Shown here: positions 51,935 to 62,938 of the stretch, piece by piece
How positions within the stretch are numbered: position 1 is the first letter of the stretch
How the letters are laid out: each line of letters starts with the position of its first letter
Assembly (NCBI GenBank): GCA_965218625.1
Contig: CBDCLG010000020.1
Coordinates: 956,959-1,020,958, forward strand
Reading direction: 5' to 3'
Length of the DNA stretch: 64,000 nucleotides
DNA from: Bin5 sp965218625
Lineage (GTDB): Bacteria > Chloroflexota > Anaerolineae > Caldilineales > Caldilineaceae
The notes under the pieces: generated by a model
Databases searched by the model: none
Seen by the model: the letters and a program-made list of their open reading frames with translations, nothing else
What the model was told of the DNA's origin: nothing
Made by a program: the position numbers and the translations under genes

Positions 51935-54238
51935 ATGAGACGGAGACGCTCCATCGCCTGGCTTTGCTATCGAGGCGCACTGTTCGCCATTGCCTTCGTG
52001 GTCGCCTTTGCCCAGCCTGCCGCCGGGACGGCGATAAACGCGCAGGAAAGCGACGAAGCCGGCGAGAACGGGGACCGGGACGCGCTGATCGCGTTGTTCG
52101 AGGCGACAGGCGGCCAGGGCTGGGTCAACAATCAGAATTGGCTGAGCGACAAGAAACTCAGTGCGTGGTACGGTGTCACCACCGACGGGAGCGGACGGGT
52201 AACGGGGCTGAGCCTGCGGGGAAACCAGCTGAGCGGCGAGATTCCGGCGGCGCTGGGCGCGCTCTCGCAGCTGGAACGGCTGGTGATCGACGACAACCAG
52301 TTGAGCGGTGAAATTCCGGCGGCGCTGGGCAGTCTCAGCAAATTGCAGTGGCTGGACCTCGACAGGAACCTGTTGAGCGGGCCGATCCCTGCGGCGTTGG
52401 GCGGGCTGCCAGTGCTGGAACGGCTGGACCTCTCGGGGAACCAGTTGAGCGGGCCGATTCCGGCCGAAATCGGGCGTCTTGCAAAACTGCGTACGCTCTA
52501 CTTCGATGAGAACCAGCTGAACGGGCCGATCCCGCCGGAACTGGGCAACCTGGTCCAATTGCGGACGATGTTCATGGAAGAGAACCAGTTGAGCGGGCCG
52601 GTCCCGCCCGAACTGGGCAATCTCGCGCAGCTGCGGGCGCTCTCGCTCGAGGAGAACGATTTGAGCGGGCCGATCCCGCCGGAAATAGGCAACCTGGCGC
52701 AACTGCGCTCGCTCAATCTGTCTGAAAGCGGCCTGAGCGGGGAGGTCCCAGCGGCATTGGGAAACCTTACCGAGCTGCGCTGGCTTTATCTGGACGAAAG
52801 CGAACTGAGCGGGCCGATCCCGCCGGCTCTGGGCAACATCACACAGTTGCGCTCGCTGCTGCTGAGCAATAACAACCTGAGCGGGTCGATCCCGCCGGCG
52901 CTGGGAAAGCTTGTCCTGTTGCAGAGTCTGCATTTGGATGGAAACGGATTGAGCGGGGAGATTCCGTCCGAGCTCGGTAACATGACCCGACTTCGGGAGT
53001 GGCAGATTGGGGGAAATCAACTCACGGGCTGCATTCCGGCGAGTTGGCGTAGCGCCGCATCGATCGACGGCGACGGGGGGAGTCTTCCCTTCTGCGTTTC
53101 GCCGGCGGCCCAGGAGCCGGTCATGCAGCCGGCATTTGGCTTGAGCGGCGATCTGCTGCTCGCCCTGTACCAGGTTGCCCTGCGCAGTTTCAGGCACCAG
53201 GCCCTGCAGGACCTTGACCGGCCGGCGCTCACCTCGCTCTACAATGCAATGGGCGGCGAGGGCTGGGTCAATGACGGGAATTGGCTGAGCGACAAGCCTC
53301 TGGGGACATGGTACGGCGTCACGACCGATATTCACGGGCGCGTCGTGCAGCTGGACCTGCGCGGGAACCAGCTGAGCGGATCAGTTCCGACGTCGATCGG
53401 ACAGCTCACGAATCTGGACAGGCTGGTGATAGATGACAACCAGATAACCGGCTCGATTCCGCCGGACATCGGCTACCTTACCCACTTGCGAACGCTGGAC
53501 CTGGACACAAACCAGTTGACCGGTCCGATCCCGCCGGAGTTGGGCTTTCTCGTAAAGTTGGAACGGCTGGACCTTTCAGGCAATCAGCTGAGTGGGCCGA
53601 TTCCGGCCCAACTGGGCAATCTGATCGCGTTGCGCACCCTCTTTCTGGATGGGAACCGGCTGAGCGGCCCGATCCCGCCGGAACTGGGCAACCTGACCGA
53701 GCTGCGCACGCTCTACCTTGAAGAGAACCGGCTGAGCGGTTCGATCCCACCGGAACTGGGCAGCCTGGTCCAGGTGAGTCTGCTCTCGCTTGAAGAGAAC
53801 AGTCTGAGCGGTCCTATTCCGCCGGAGCTGGGCAAACTGGCCGAGGTGCGCACGCTGATGCTCGATGAAAACGAGCTGAGCGGCGCGATCCCGCCGGAAC
53901 TTGGAGAGTTGGCACAAATCCAGGTGCTGTACCTGGATGAGAACGAGCTGAGCGGCCCGATCCCGGCTGAATTGGGCAGCCTGACGCAGCTGAGTACGCT
54001 GTTTCTGCAGGAGAATGCGCTGAGCGGGACGATTCCGGCGGAGCTGGGCAACCTGAAATGGCTGTTTCTGGACGACAACGAGTTGAGCGGTGAGATCCCG
54101 GCGGAATTGGGCGACCTCGCCCAGCTGCAGGGAGTGAGCCTGGCAGGGAACTTGCTGAGCGGCTGCCTGCCGGTGGCCTGGAGCAGAATTGCCCACAGCG
54201 ATCTTGGTGAGGTTGGTCTGCCCTTCTGCGCCGAATAG
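51935..54238 (+). CDS. Secreted leucine-rich-repeat protein with duplicated 12-repeat modules
   Basis: The 767-residue product has a signal peptide (about 9-32) and two similar modules. Each opens with a plant-type LRR N-cap (ALIALFEATGGQGWVNNQNW, then WYGVTTD), continues with 12 plant-specific-type repeats of 24 residues (consensus L..L.L..N.LSG.IP.ELG.L), and ends in a C-cap with two cysteines (GC.P..W ... LPFC). The tenth repeat of the second module is three residues shorter. Likely a surface or adhesion protein. GAGGAGG lies ten bases before the ATG; a strong terminator follows. Confidence 0.92.
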   Translation: MRRRRSIAWLCYRGALFAIAFVVAFAQPAAGTAINAQESDEAGENGDRDALIALFEATGGQGWVNNQNWLSDKKLSAWYGVTTDGSGRVTGLSLRGNQLSGEIPAALGALSQLERLVIDDNQLSGEIPAALGSLSKLQWLDLDRNLLSGPIPAALGGLPVLERLDLSGNQLSGPIPAEIGRLAKLRTLYFDENQLNGPIPPELGNLVQLRTMFMEENQLSGPVPPELGNLAQLRALSLEENDLSGPIPPEIGNLAQLRSLNLSESGLSGEVPAALGNLTELRWLYLDESELSGPIPPALGNITQLRSLLLSNNNLSGSIPPALGKLVLLQSLHLDGNGLSGEIPSELGNMTRLREWQIGGNQLTGCIPASWRSAASIDGDGGSLPFCVSPAAQEPVMQPAFGLSGDLLLALYQVALRSFRHQALQDLDRPALTSLYNAMGGEGWVNDGNWLSDKPLGTWYGVTTDIHGRVVQLDLRGNQLSGSVPTSIGQLTNLDRLVIDDNQITGSIPPDIGYLTHLRTLDLDTNQLTGPIPPELGFLVKLERLDLSGNQLSGPIPAQLGNLIALRTLFLDGNRLSGPIPPELGNLTELRTLYLEENRLSGSIPPELGSLVQVSLLSLEENSLSGPIPPELGKLAEVRTLMLDENELSGAIPPELGELAQIQVLYLDENELSGPIPAELGSLTQLSTLFLQENALSGTIPAELGNLKWLFLDDNELSGEIPAELGDLAQLQGVSLAGNLLSGCLPVAWSRIAHSDLGEVGLPFCAE

Positions 54239-54277
54239 GGGGCTTTCGAGCGGGAGCGGATTCCGAGCAGAAAAGAG

Positions 54278-54317
54278 AGAGGCGGGTGGCGTCAACATTG
54301 CCGCTCGCCTCTTTTTT
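54278..54317 (+). terminator. Intrinsic terminator after the LRR gene
   Basis: AGAGGCGGGTGG pairs with CCGCTCGCCTCT (12 pairs, two G-T) around an 11-base loop, followed by a run of seven T (54311-54317). It lies 40 bases after the LRR stop and before the convergent DedA gene. Confidence 0.9.
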
Positions 54318-54334
54318 TGCGCGATGTAGGGTAC

Positions 54335-55084
54335 TCAGAGTTCGGCTGGCTCGCGTTCGGCCTGCGGCGCCGGTGAACGCGGGGAAGCGCCGTTGGCGGA
54401 GGCGCTGCCATTGGTATAGAGCGGCGGGACCGGCGTGATGACGGGCGCAGGTTCGGGCATGGAGGGTTTTTTTCGGAAACGGCCTGATTTGAGACGGCGG
54501 GCCGCGGCCAGGACGAGGACCAGCAGCGCGAGGCCGCCGACCAGAGGCAGATAATGGAGACCCAACTCTACCTTGCGCACGACTTCGCTGGCCTGGTAGC
54601 CGATGAGGACGAGCACCACCACCCAGATCAGCTGGCCGAGGAAGACAATCGGGAACCAGCGGCGGAACGGCACGCGTGCCAGGCCGGCGGCGATAAGCGT
54701 GGGGGTGGCGAGCACGGCGACGAATTTGGCGAAGAAGAGGAGCTTGGGCGCGTGCAGCTGCATTTCGGTCTGAAGCTGCTCGATGTGATGGCGGCGGAGA
54801 CCGAGCCAGCGTCCATAGCGGAGGATGCGCTCCTCGGCGTGCATATAGCCGAGCATGTACCAGAACGTGTCGGCGATGGCGCTGCCGACGAGGGCGCAGA
54901 GCATGACCAGGGGCAGGCGCATATATCCGAGCGAGGCGGCGACGGCTGCCAGAAGGGTGACGACCGGCCCTTCAATGACGACGAGAAGGACAAGCAAAGG
55001 GTAGCTCCAGAAACCCCACTCCTGGAGGCCCTGGCTGCGCAGAAAATCCATAATCGTAGCGAGCAGATCGGCAATTGCGTTCAT
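54335..55084 (-). CDS. DedA family (VTT-domain) membrane protein
   Basis: The 249-residue protein has GFWSYPLLVLLVVIEGPVVT, a central SLGYMRLPLVML / ADTFWYMLGYMHAEERIL region, FFAKFVAVLATPTLIAAGLA and two C-terminal membrane segments, matching the SNARE-associated/VTT family that includes lipid flippases. The C-terminal 50 residues are Pro/Ala-rich. Its ATG directly follows the stop of the DUF2071 gene, so it is translationally coupled. Confidence 0.88.
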   Translation of the reverse strand: MNAIADLLATIMDFLRSQGLQEWGFWSYPLLVLLVVIEGPVVTLLAAVAASLGYMRLPLVMLCALVGSAIADTFWYMLGYMHAEERILRYGRWLGLRRHHIEQLQTEMQLHAPKLLFFAKFVAVLATPTLIAAGLARVPFRRWFPIVFLGQLIWVVVLVLIGYQASEVVRKVELGLHYLPLVGGLALLVLVLAAARRLKSGRFRKKPSMPEPAPVITPVPPLYTNGSASANGASPRSPAPQAEREPAEL

Positions 55085-55915
55085 CTATGCGACGGTCGTC
55101 CTGTTTTCGTCGACCTCTGCAATCCACCAGGTCAGCACATCGAGTTGGCGGACAAAGTGGAGCAGAGGCGCGGTGTCGGGCAGCAGAATGCGATGGGCCT
55201 GGGCGATCCAATTGCGTTCGAACGCTGCCGCCGCGGGCTGGAGCGGCCAGGGCGTATGGTGGATCTCAGCGCAATGGATACGCCCGCGCCGGTCAACACT
55301 GTACAAGCAGTAGCGCTCGACCAGCCACTGATCGAGCGAGCCCGGGGCCGCGTGATAGACCGGGCCTGTCGGGCGGTAGAGGGCCCGGAAGTCGGCGTCC
55401 GGCGCGCCTGTATGGGTGCGGCTGCTGCAATAGCGAATGCCCTCAACGTCACGGCGGCAGTTCATCTGCGCCCGAAAATAGGGCAGATGATAGAATCTGC
55501 GGGCGAATGCGACGGCCAGGGGGTTGCTCGCGTCGAGACTGAAGAAGAATACCCCTGGCCGTGGATCTTCAGCGTTACTCCTCTTTACGTAGGTGCGGAC
55601 ATTAAGTTCCGGGAAAGAGGAAAACCAGGGTATTTCGGGCAGGGAGCGGGGGCGGACGCCGCACATGCGGAAGGGGACGAGCGAGACCCAGGCATCGCCG
55701 GCATAGGTGTCAAGCGCCAGGCCGGGGGGCAGCAGTTGGGCGACGTGGGCGGCGGGAACCGGCCAGTGCGCGAAGAGCAGGTCCTGCCAAGACTGAAAGA
55801 TCAGCCAGGGACGTTCGGGTAGAGGCCAGGGGCGATGTTCCTGACTGGTAAGGATGTCGGCGGGGTTGGCGAAGCTGCCGCGCGGCCAAAGCGCGGCAGG
55901 CGAAAGTCTGTTCAT
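55085..55915 (-). CDS. DUF2071 (YqjF-like) protein
   Basis: The 276-residue protein starts MNRLSPAALWPRGSFANPAD and contains the family motifs WQDLLFAHWPVPAAHVAQLL, PPGLALDTYAGDAWVSLVPF and FRMCGVRPRSLPEIPWFSSF with ELNVRTYV. YqjF-like proteins form an acetoacetate-decarboxylase-type fold; no activity is known. AAGGA lies close to the ATG at 55915; the 35-codon upstream extension overlaps the permease gene and is rejected. Confidence 0.88.
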   Translation of the reverse strand: MNRLSPAALWPRGSFANPADILTSQEHRPWPLPERPWLIFQSWQDLLFAHWPVPAAHVAQLLPPGLALDTYAGDAWVSLVPFRMCGVRPRSLPEIPWFSSFPELNVRTYVKRSNAEDPRPGVFFFSLDASNPLAVAFARRFYHLPYFRAQMNCRRDVEGIRYCSSRTHTGAPDADFRALYRPTGPVYHAAPGSLDQWLVERYCLYSVDRRGRIHCAEIHHTPWPLQPAAAAFERNWIAQAHRILLPDTAPLLHFVRQLDVLTWWIAEVDENRTTVA

Positions 55916-55973
55916 TGGTCCTTTCCAGGGGACAGCAACTGAATCGAGGCAAAGCGGCCCGGTGCGCCGCGTG

Positions 55974-57107
55974 CTAGTCGGCCGGCGTCGGCCCCTGTGA
56001 TACAGGTGCGGGGCCTGCATCCTGTCGGGGCTGCGTGCGAATGACGCGCAACCGGTAGTTGATGAAGACGTCGGCGCCCAGCACGAAGAAGAGAATCGAT
56101 CCCTGGAGGACGCCGGAGACCGCGGCGGGCAGCCCCATCGTGATCTGAAGCTGATCGCCGCCGGTGCTGAGGCCGGCCAGCAGGATGCTGACGAGCAGAA
56201 TGGCCCACGGGTTCAGTTTTGCCAGCCAGGCGACAATGATGGCGGTGAACCCGTCGCCGACCGCGATCCCATTCTGGAGGCGGTGGCCGACGCCGGCGAC
56301 CTGGCTGAATCCGGCCAGCCCGGCGACGCCGCCGCTGATGCACATCACCAGCAGGACGTTGCGGGCGATATCCATGCCGGCGTAGCGGGCGGCGACCGGG
56401 TTCTTGCCGATCACTTTGATCTCCAGCCCCCACTTGGTGCGGTCGAGGACGAGCCAGATGAGGAAGGCGACGATGATGGCGATAATGAGGCCGTAGTGAA
56501 CGCGGCCGAGGTCGATGGGAAGACGGGGCAGCCAGGCATGCTCCGGGAATTTGGCGCTGCCGGGGAAGCCGAAGCCTTCGGGGTCCTTCCACGAGCCGGT
56601 GTAGAGGTACTGCATCCACAGGAGGGCGACATAGTTGAACATCAACGTTGTGATGATCTCGTTGACGCGCAGAGCGGACTTGAGAAAGGCGGGGATAAGC
56701 CCCCAGATGGCGCCGGCGGCGAAGGCGGCGATGATCATGAGGGGCAGGAAGGCCCACTGGGGCAGACCGCCGATGAGTTCGGGCAGGAAGAGGGCGACCC
56801 AGGTGGCGGCGATAACGCCCCATACAAATTGGCCTTCGGCGCCGATGTTCCAGAACAACATACGAAAGGCGATTCCGACCGACAGCCCGGTCAGCATGAG
56901 CGGGATCGCGCGCAGGATCGTCTCGCTGATATGGTAGCGCTGGCCGAAGGCGCCGGCGGCCATCGCGGCGTAGGTCTCGAATGGATTGGCGCCGAAGATC
57001 CAAAGCAGAATGCCGCTGAAGATGAGCGCCAGGACCAGCGCGATCAGCGGAAAGGTAAACTCACTGTGACGGGGACGGTCCAGTCGTCTTTCGAGAACGA
57101 GTTGCAT
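55974..57107 (-). CDS. ABC transporter permease, nucleoside/simple-sugar type
   Basis: The 377-residue protein has about ten membrane segments and the BPD_transp_2 features: LRAIPLMLTGLSVGIAFRM, FWNIGAEGQFVWGVIAATW, RVNEIITTLMFNYVALLW and the EAA-like AGVGHRLQNGIAVGDGFTAI. It resembles YufP/NupP permeases paired with BMP-type binding proteins. No ATPase, binding protein or second permease lies within the window, which is unusual. It follows the first glycosyltransferase on the same strand by 23 bases. The ribosome binding site is weak. Confidence 0.88.
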   Translation of the reverse strand: MQLVLERRLDRPRHSEFTFPLIALVLALIFSGILLWIFGANPFETYAAMAAGAFGQRYHISETILRAIPLMLTGLSVGIAFRMLFWNIGAEGQFVWGVIAATWVALFLPELIGGLPQWAFLPLMIIAAFAAGAIWGLIPAFLKSALRVNEIITTLMFNYVALLWMQYLYTGSWKDPEGFGFPGSAKFPEHAWLPRLPIDLGRVHYGLIIAIIVAFLIWLVLDRTKWGLEIKVIGKNPVAARYAGMDIARNVLLVMCISGGVAGLAGFSQVAGVGHRLQNGIAVGDGFTAIIVAWLAKLNPWAILLVSILLAGLSTGGDQLQITMGLPAAVSGVLQGSILFFVLGADVFINYRLRVIRTQPRQDAGPAPVSQGPTPAD

Positions 57108-58622
57108 AACGGTAACTCTTCATACCACCTTTACCGGTTATCCGCCAACCGCAGGCGCGCCAGGGTTGTCTCCGGCTCCCACACGCCTATTTCGACAGTC
57201 GGGGTCAGCGTCTCCAGGTCGTAGACGACCAGGCGCAACTGGTATTCTCCTGCCGGCAAATCGTCAGGCAATTCAAGCATGGTACGGAAATCGATCTCTT
57301 CCTGCGACCACCATTCACCCGTAGGAAGCTTCAGTCGATTCCTCGGAACATAGTCCTCTTGATATGCCCTAACACCTTCATAACTATATAGGCGCAGCGA
57401 TAACGAATAATCAACTTTCATTCCAGGATCGGTCTGCCACCGCAGGACTATCCACAGTGGCCGGTCCCGTCCCAGGTCGAGCAACTGCCGGGTTGACAAC
57501 TGCTGCGCACCTTGGCCCAGGCAAGCCCTCGCAGCGCAATGCCCCCATCGTACTTTACGTTCAGAGACTCCGGTTCATAAGAGGTCCACGGACTGTCCAG
57601 CGAGATGTCAGTGAAGCTGTGAATTCGAACATCAGAGTACTGCTCACTACCCAAATATCGTCCATACTTGCCCAGGAGGAAAGCAACCAGCCTGGCATCA
57701 TACCCAATCCAGGATGGACCGCGGAGCCACTCCACAACTTTCACTGTGGACAGTTCCTCACTTCCCTTTAGCACCGATTCGACCTCTTGTGCCAATTCAT
57801 GGGGCTGCACGTACGGGTCGAACAGATGGAGCTGCGCCGCACCCTGATACAGATATTCATGACCAAAATCAGAGTATCTGGGAAACAGAAAGACCTCATC
57901 GGCCCTGGATGTATGTGCCTTCAGCGCTTGCTGCACTTCCATCCATGGCCAAAGTAATTCGCACGCACTTCGGGAGCATTCGCCCACTTATGAAAATACG
58001 TTCTGTACGTGACAGTTCCCTGGACCAGAATCGCAACACTGATGACAAGACCCGCCGCAATGGCCGTCCCAGTCCCTTTTTTGGGGAAAACCCGCTTCCG
58101 CAGATACCTGAGCGCCTCCCAAATGCCCATTCCCATAATCAGATAGACGGCCGGTGCTGCGCCGAGCATGCGCATGGTGTTGGGCGGCGCCCCGCCAGAC
58201 AGGAATGCCGGGAAAATCATCGTCACCAGCCATATCAGCAGCAGTCGGTTGACAGGCCAGCGCCAACGCCAAACCGCCATGCCCAGGCCAAACCAGAAAA
58301 ACACGGCCTCCGCCGGGTTCAGCATCGGCTGACCAGCATAGTTTTGCCGCCAGTGAGGGTCTCCGCCCAGACCAAAAACTGAAAGATGTTTCCATACATT
58401 GATCAGTAAGGCCGCCAGCGGGTCCCCCCGACTACGCGCAGGATCGAATATCGACAGGTTGTTGCTGCGCAGGAAAAAGTGTTCGGGATGCAATGCATAA
58501 TGGACGAGCAGCGGCCCAGCCACCAACCCGGCAACGCCCGCAAACAGGGCTGCCCAACGCAGCTCGTTGCGCACCTTTTCCCAGGTGATAGGACACAGAT
58601 ACGGTAGCAGGCTCAAACCTAG

Positions 58623-59842
58623 GGAACGTCTGAACAAGTCCACATGTGGTGGATTGAGATGAATGGTGGGGGAAGCGGGAAGATTTTCAACCGGCCTGGG
58701 CTGAGTCAGCAGGCAGTTGCCGTGCTGAGGCAAGCCTGTTTGCGCCTCAAAACGGCTCGGCGGCGGGCCTGTCGCCGCTATCAAGTGATTGCGGCGCACG
58801 ACTCCCTTTGTCACACCGCCAAGTGGCGCTCGGCTGTCATCAAGTTGGCCAGCCCCAGCAGAAACGTCAGCCGTTGCGTGTTCTTGGCCAGGCCGCGATA
58901 GCGCACCTTGGCATAGCCGAAGCGCCGCTTCACCTGCAGGAACGGATGCTCCACCTTTGCTCTGACCGACGCCTTACGCTTCTCGGCCAACGCCTCCTCG
59001 CTTTCAGACGGCAGTTGCCGCCGTCGCCCAGGCCTCAGCGCCACATGCCACTCTACATCCAGCGCCCGCATCTCCGCCCGCTTGGCCACGCCCCTGATAG
59101 CCAGCGTCGCCCCACACCTCCTTCTCGCCTCCGTGCAACAGGCGCGACGCCACGGTCACGTCATGCACGTTCGCCGCTGTCGTCGCCACGCTATGTACGA
59201 TTCCCGTCTCAGCGTCGGCGCCGATATGCAGCTTCATCCCAAAATGCCACTGATTCCCCTTCTTCGTCTGATGCATCTCAGGGTCGGCGTCGCCGCGCGC
59301 GATTCTTCGTCGTCGACGGCGCCTCGATGATGCTGGCATCGATGATCGTTCCCTCCCGCAACCGCACTCCCTGCGACTCCAGATGACGATTGATCTCCTC
59401 CAATAGAACCGACCCCAACTCGTGTCTCGCCAGCAGATGACGAAAGTTCAGTATCGTCGTCTCGTCCGGCAGCGCACCCGACAACCGCAGCCCCACAAAC
59501 CGTCGCACCGACTCGACCTCGTAGAGCATATCCTCCATGCCGGATCGCTCAGGTTGTAGAACAACTGCACACAGTAGATGCGCAGCATCACCGACAACGG
59601 ATACGGCCGCCGCCGCGTCCCGCCTTGGGATAGTGCGGCCAGATACGCGCTTCCAGCCGACGCCACGGAATCAGACCATCCATCCGCTCCAGGAATATCT
59701 CCCGACGCGTCTTGCGTTTCTTGCTTTCGTATTCCAACTCCCCAAATGTCGGCTGCTCCATTGTCCTCTTCCCCCATTTTCCTGTCGCACGCCCACTATT
59801 GCAGTATTATGCCACAATCAATCAGACTTGTTCAGAGTATCC
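58623..59842 (-). mobile_element. IS5-family insertion sequence with CTAG target duplication
   Basis: The 1220-bp element has imperfect terminal inverted repeats (GGAACGTCTGAACAAGTC at one end and GGATACTCTGAACAAGTC at the other, 15 of 18 matching) and is flanked by CTAG at 58619-58622 and 59843-59846. The target C-T-A-G fits IS5-type insertion. It lies inside glycosyltransferase paralog 1. Confidence 0.92.
58811..59762 (-). pseudogene. IS5-family transposase, at least four frameshifts
   Basis: The start is ATG 59762 (MEQPTFGELEYESKKRK). DDE features are seen in successive frames: IIDASIIEAPS (first D), VWGDAGYQG (second D) and KVEHPFLQVKRRFGYAKVR (E-x6-K). Frame changes occur near 59605-59617 (GGC repeat), 59539-59541, 59291-59301 (CG repeat) and 59091-59094 (CCCC). 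The element could still be mobilised in trans. The damage fits homopolymer-type errors or decay. Confidence 0.88.
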
Positions 59843-60612
59843 CTAGAAAAACAAATAGAATAGGCGCAATACGCGCGGACGTATAGGTATAGGGCAACAA
59901 CCCTGCGCATACGCCAGCCAGCGCGACCCGCCGCCAGCTTCGCTCACGCCATCCCCACCACAGCAGCCCCAGACACAATGTGAGAAGCAAAGGCGTTAGA
60001 ATAACGTCACTGTACGATGACCGCCCCTGGACCGTTTGACCGACGGAAACAGCCATCGCCCCAGCGCCAACACCCCCAACCAGCAGGCCGCGCCACGGGC
60101 TAGCCCGTCCGCCCTCTCCATCCCGCCCAAACAGCAGACGGCCCAACCAGAAGACGGCAAAGACCATGCCCGCACTCCCCAGCGCCGTCGGAAAATGCAT
60201 TGCAAACAGTGTGCGCCCAAACAACAATGTAGACAGAGCCAGCGCATAGATGGTCCAAGGCTCTCTTCCTGTATGCACCACTTCCGTGAAAAAAATGGCA
60301 TGCTTGCCTTGCAATACACCAAGGGCGGCCAAGCCCTCCCTGTTTTCATCACCCACAAGTCCCGGCGGCAGCTCATCCAATCGCTGCAGTCGCAACAGGA
60401 CGACGGCAATCGCCAGCGCAACAAGGATTCCCCAGGCCACCAACCTGAATAGGGAACGCTCCTCAATCTGCAACCTGCCGATTCGGATCGACCGTTGTAC
60501 AGAAAACGTTGTGTCAGACATGTCGTTCTAATTTCGCCTCATTTCCGATGCTGCGTTCACACAGATGGTCTGCATACCGCACCTCCAGGCAAAGGGCTTG
60601 CCTGACTACAAT

Positions 60613-62756
60613 TTACGGAACTTCCACCAACCGCACGCGTGCCAAAGTTTTCTCCGGCTCCCACACTCCTAATTCGACAGTCGGCACTTGCGTCTCAAAG
60701 TCGTAGATCACCAGCCTCAACTCGTATTCGCCCGACGGCAAATCTGCTGGGAATTCAAGCAGGTGCAGAGTATTGACCGGTTCCTCTTGCAACCAGTTGA
60801 CTGTTGACTGATGCGTTCGGTCCCGCAGAACACCATCCTCCTGGAACGCCCTCCATCCCTCGGAATTGTACAGACGCAAAGAGAACGCATACTCTTTGTC
60901 GAGCTCCGGCGTTCGCTGCCATTGCATCGCCATCCACGTCGGGCGGTCACGTCCCAGTTCGAACGGGCGCTGCGACGACATCTGCGCCGGGCCCTGGCCG
61001 AGCGCAAACCCTCGCAGCGCGATGCCGCCGTCGTAGTCGACTGTCAGCGGCTCAAGATAGTCGTAGAATGTCCAGGGGGGAATCCAAATCAATGTCAGTG
61101 TAATTGTGAACGTGATAGTTAGGGTGCTCTTCGCTGTCTTGATACCGCCCATACTTGCTCAAAAGAACGGCGAACTGTTCGGAGTCTTCACCCAACCAAC
61201 TTTCGCTGGCCTCCCAATCCACAACCTTCACCAGCGATACATTTTCGGTGTCATGCAGCGCGGTTCTGACTTGCTGCGCCAAATCGGGGGCGCCAGGATG
61301 GAAGAAATGGACTGCCGCCGCGCCCTGGTAAAGATATTCGAATTGCAAAAGAAAGTGATGAAAGAAGGTAGGGACCAGGTAGACCGTACTCATCTCTGAC
61401 GGCTGCTCAATCAGGGCCTGGTTCAAATCCAGCCAGGGTTGGGGCAAAAACCAGGGTGCCTCGCCTACAACGTCCCAATTTTTAAAATAGGTTTGGTAAG
61501 TAAACACACCTTGAACCAAAATAAGGCTACTTACCGCGACGCCCACGGAAGTAGCGCCGAAGGGCGCAAACCTGGAGGAAGGCGCTCGATCACGAAACGA
61601 AAAGTCTCCCACATACCTACAGCCGCGAGCAAATAGACAGGAGGCACAGCACCCATCATCCGCAGCAAGTTCGGTCCATCGGTTTCCGCCAGCATTGACG
61701 GCAGGAGCGTAACCAACAGCCAGAGCAGCAACAGGCGATAGACGGCGCCAGCTTTCCAGCGCCGCACGGCCACGCCCACGCCCAACCAGAAGAAGACCGC
61801 CTCCCATGGCCTTAACAGCTGGTCGCTCCAAAAATCGAAGGCAAACCTGTGGTTCCAGAGATTTTCCACCAACGCTCTCAATACAGCTGCTGGACCCTGA
61901 TCGGAGCCGAAAAGGAGAGGTCCTTGGTGCGCTGAAAAAAATGTTCGGGATGCAGAGCGAAGTGGACGAGAATCGGCGCCGCCACCAGGCCGGCCACAAC
62001 CACGAAAAGAATTGTCCAAGGCGCGGCAGCCCGCACTTTTTCTCTGGTGAAAGCACGAACCGGCAGCAGAAGGCTCAGACCGAACGAGAGAAACAGAATT
62101 GGCGTAAAGCGCGCTGCAGTATAGGTGTACGCGGTCAATCCGGCGCACAAGCCAGCCAGCGCGAACTGCCACCAACTCCGTCGCCTCCAGCCCTCCCAAA
62201 GCAGGACCATACTCAGGCAAAGGAACAGCGGGAAGAAAGAGGTCCTGAACGCCATTCGTGCAATCCCCACATTTTCTTCGGAGACCGCCAGCAGCCCGGC
62301 CGCAATACCTCCTACAACCAGGCCGCGCCAGGGGGTGGATTGCCCGCCTGTGTCTCGTCCGAAAAGAACAGTCCCCAACCAAAAGACGGCAAGAACGGTA
62401 GCCGCGCTCGCCAGTGCCGTCGGTAGGCGTAACGACAACACGCTTGGGCCAAAGAGAGAAGTCGTCAAGGCGACCGCATAGACTATCATCCCTTCGGTTT
62501 CGCCATTATCAGGAAAGTAAACCGCGTGTTCTCCTTGCAGTACACGGAGAGCATCCGCTCCATGCGCCGCTTCATCGTAGTGGATTCCCCTCGGACTCTC
62601 GTTCAGGCGATGTAAGCGGAGCGCCGCAGCTGTAACCGTCAATGCCAACAGGACCCCACATGCAACTAGGAGGCGAAAACGGGCGTCTCTTGACCGGATC
62701 CGTTGACCTGTACTACTCGAAAACGAATTAGGAACTCTGTTGGAATCTTTATTCAT
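60613..62756 (-). pseudogene. Glycosyltransferase paralog 2 (GT-C, ArnT/PMT-like), frameshifted
   Basis: The start is 62756. SPRGIHYDEAAHGADALRVL carries the catalytic Asp/Glu of the GT-C family, and about ten membrane segments follow, then a soluble C-terminal part (YEYLYQG-like FEYLYQGAAAVHFFHPGAPD) and a beta domain (GEYELRLVIYDFETQVPTVE). The frame changes near 61910-61913 (TTTTT read as TTTT), near 61554-61563 (one G lost) and at 61075-61080 (six C where five are expected). Correcting these gives one protein of about 700 residues. It likely transfers a sugar from a polyprenyl phosphate. Confidence 0.82.
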
Positions 62757-62938
62757 CGAAACGCCAGCTGTCAGTAAGAATGGTGATTCGCTCTCCTAGG
62801 CAAGCGCCAGCACGTCCAAGCCGGCAATCTGGGACACGCTCGTTCTCTCGGCCGCCCGCAGAGGCGATCAACCGAACGCGATTGGGTCTCCCAGGCAGTA
62901 CACTCAGAATGTTGACTTCGCGAACATCTGCCTTACCT

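Larger units (their letters stand above)
57131..60521 (-). pseudogene. Glycosyltransferase paralog 1 (GT-C, ArnT/PMT-like), split by an IS
   Basis: The gene starts at 60521 (MSDTTFSVQRSIRIG) with the GT-C catalytic region LPPGLVGDENREGLAALGVL. It is interrupted after ARIAPILFVFLG and resumes as LGLSLLPYLCPITWEKV on the other side of the IS; removing the IS and one CTAG restores the frame exactly. The C-terminal half has two one-base deletions: near 57951-57953 (TTTT read as TTT) and near 57520 (CCC read as CC). The soluble tail ends in ETLTPTVEIGVWEPETTLAR. Similar to paralogs 2 and 3. Not functional as read. Confidence 0.85.
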
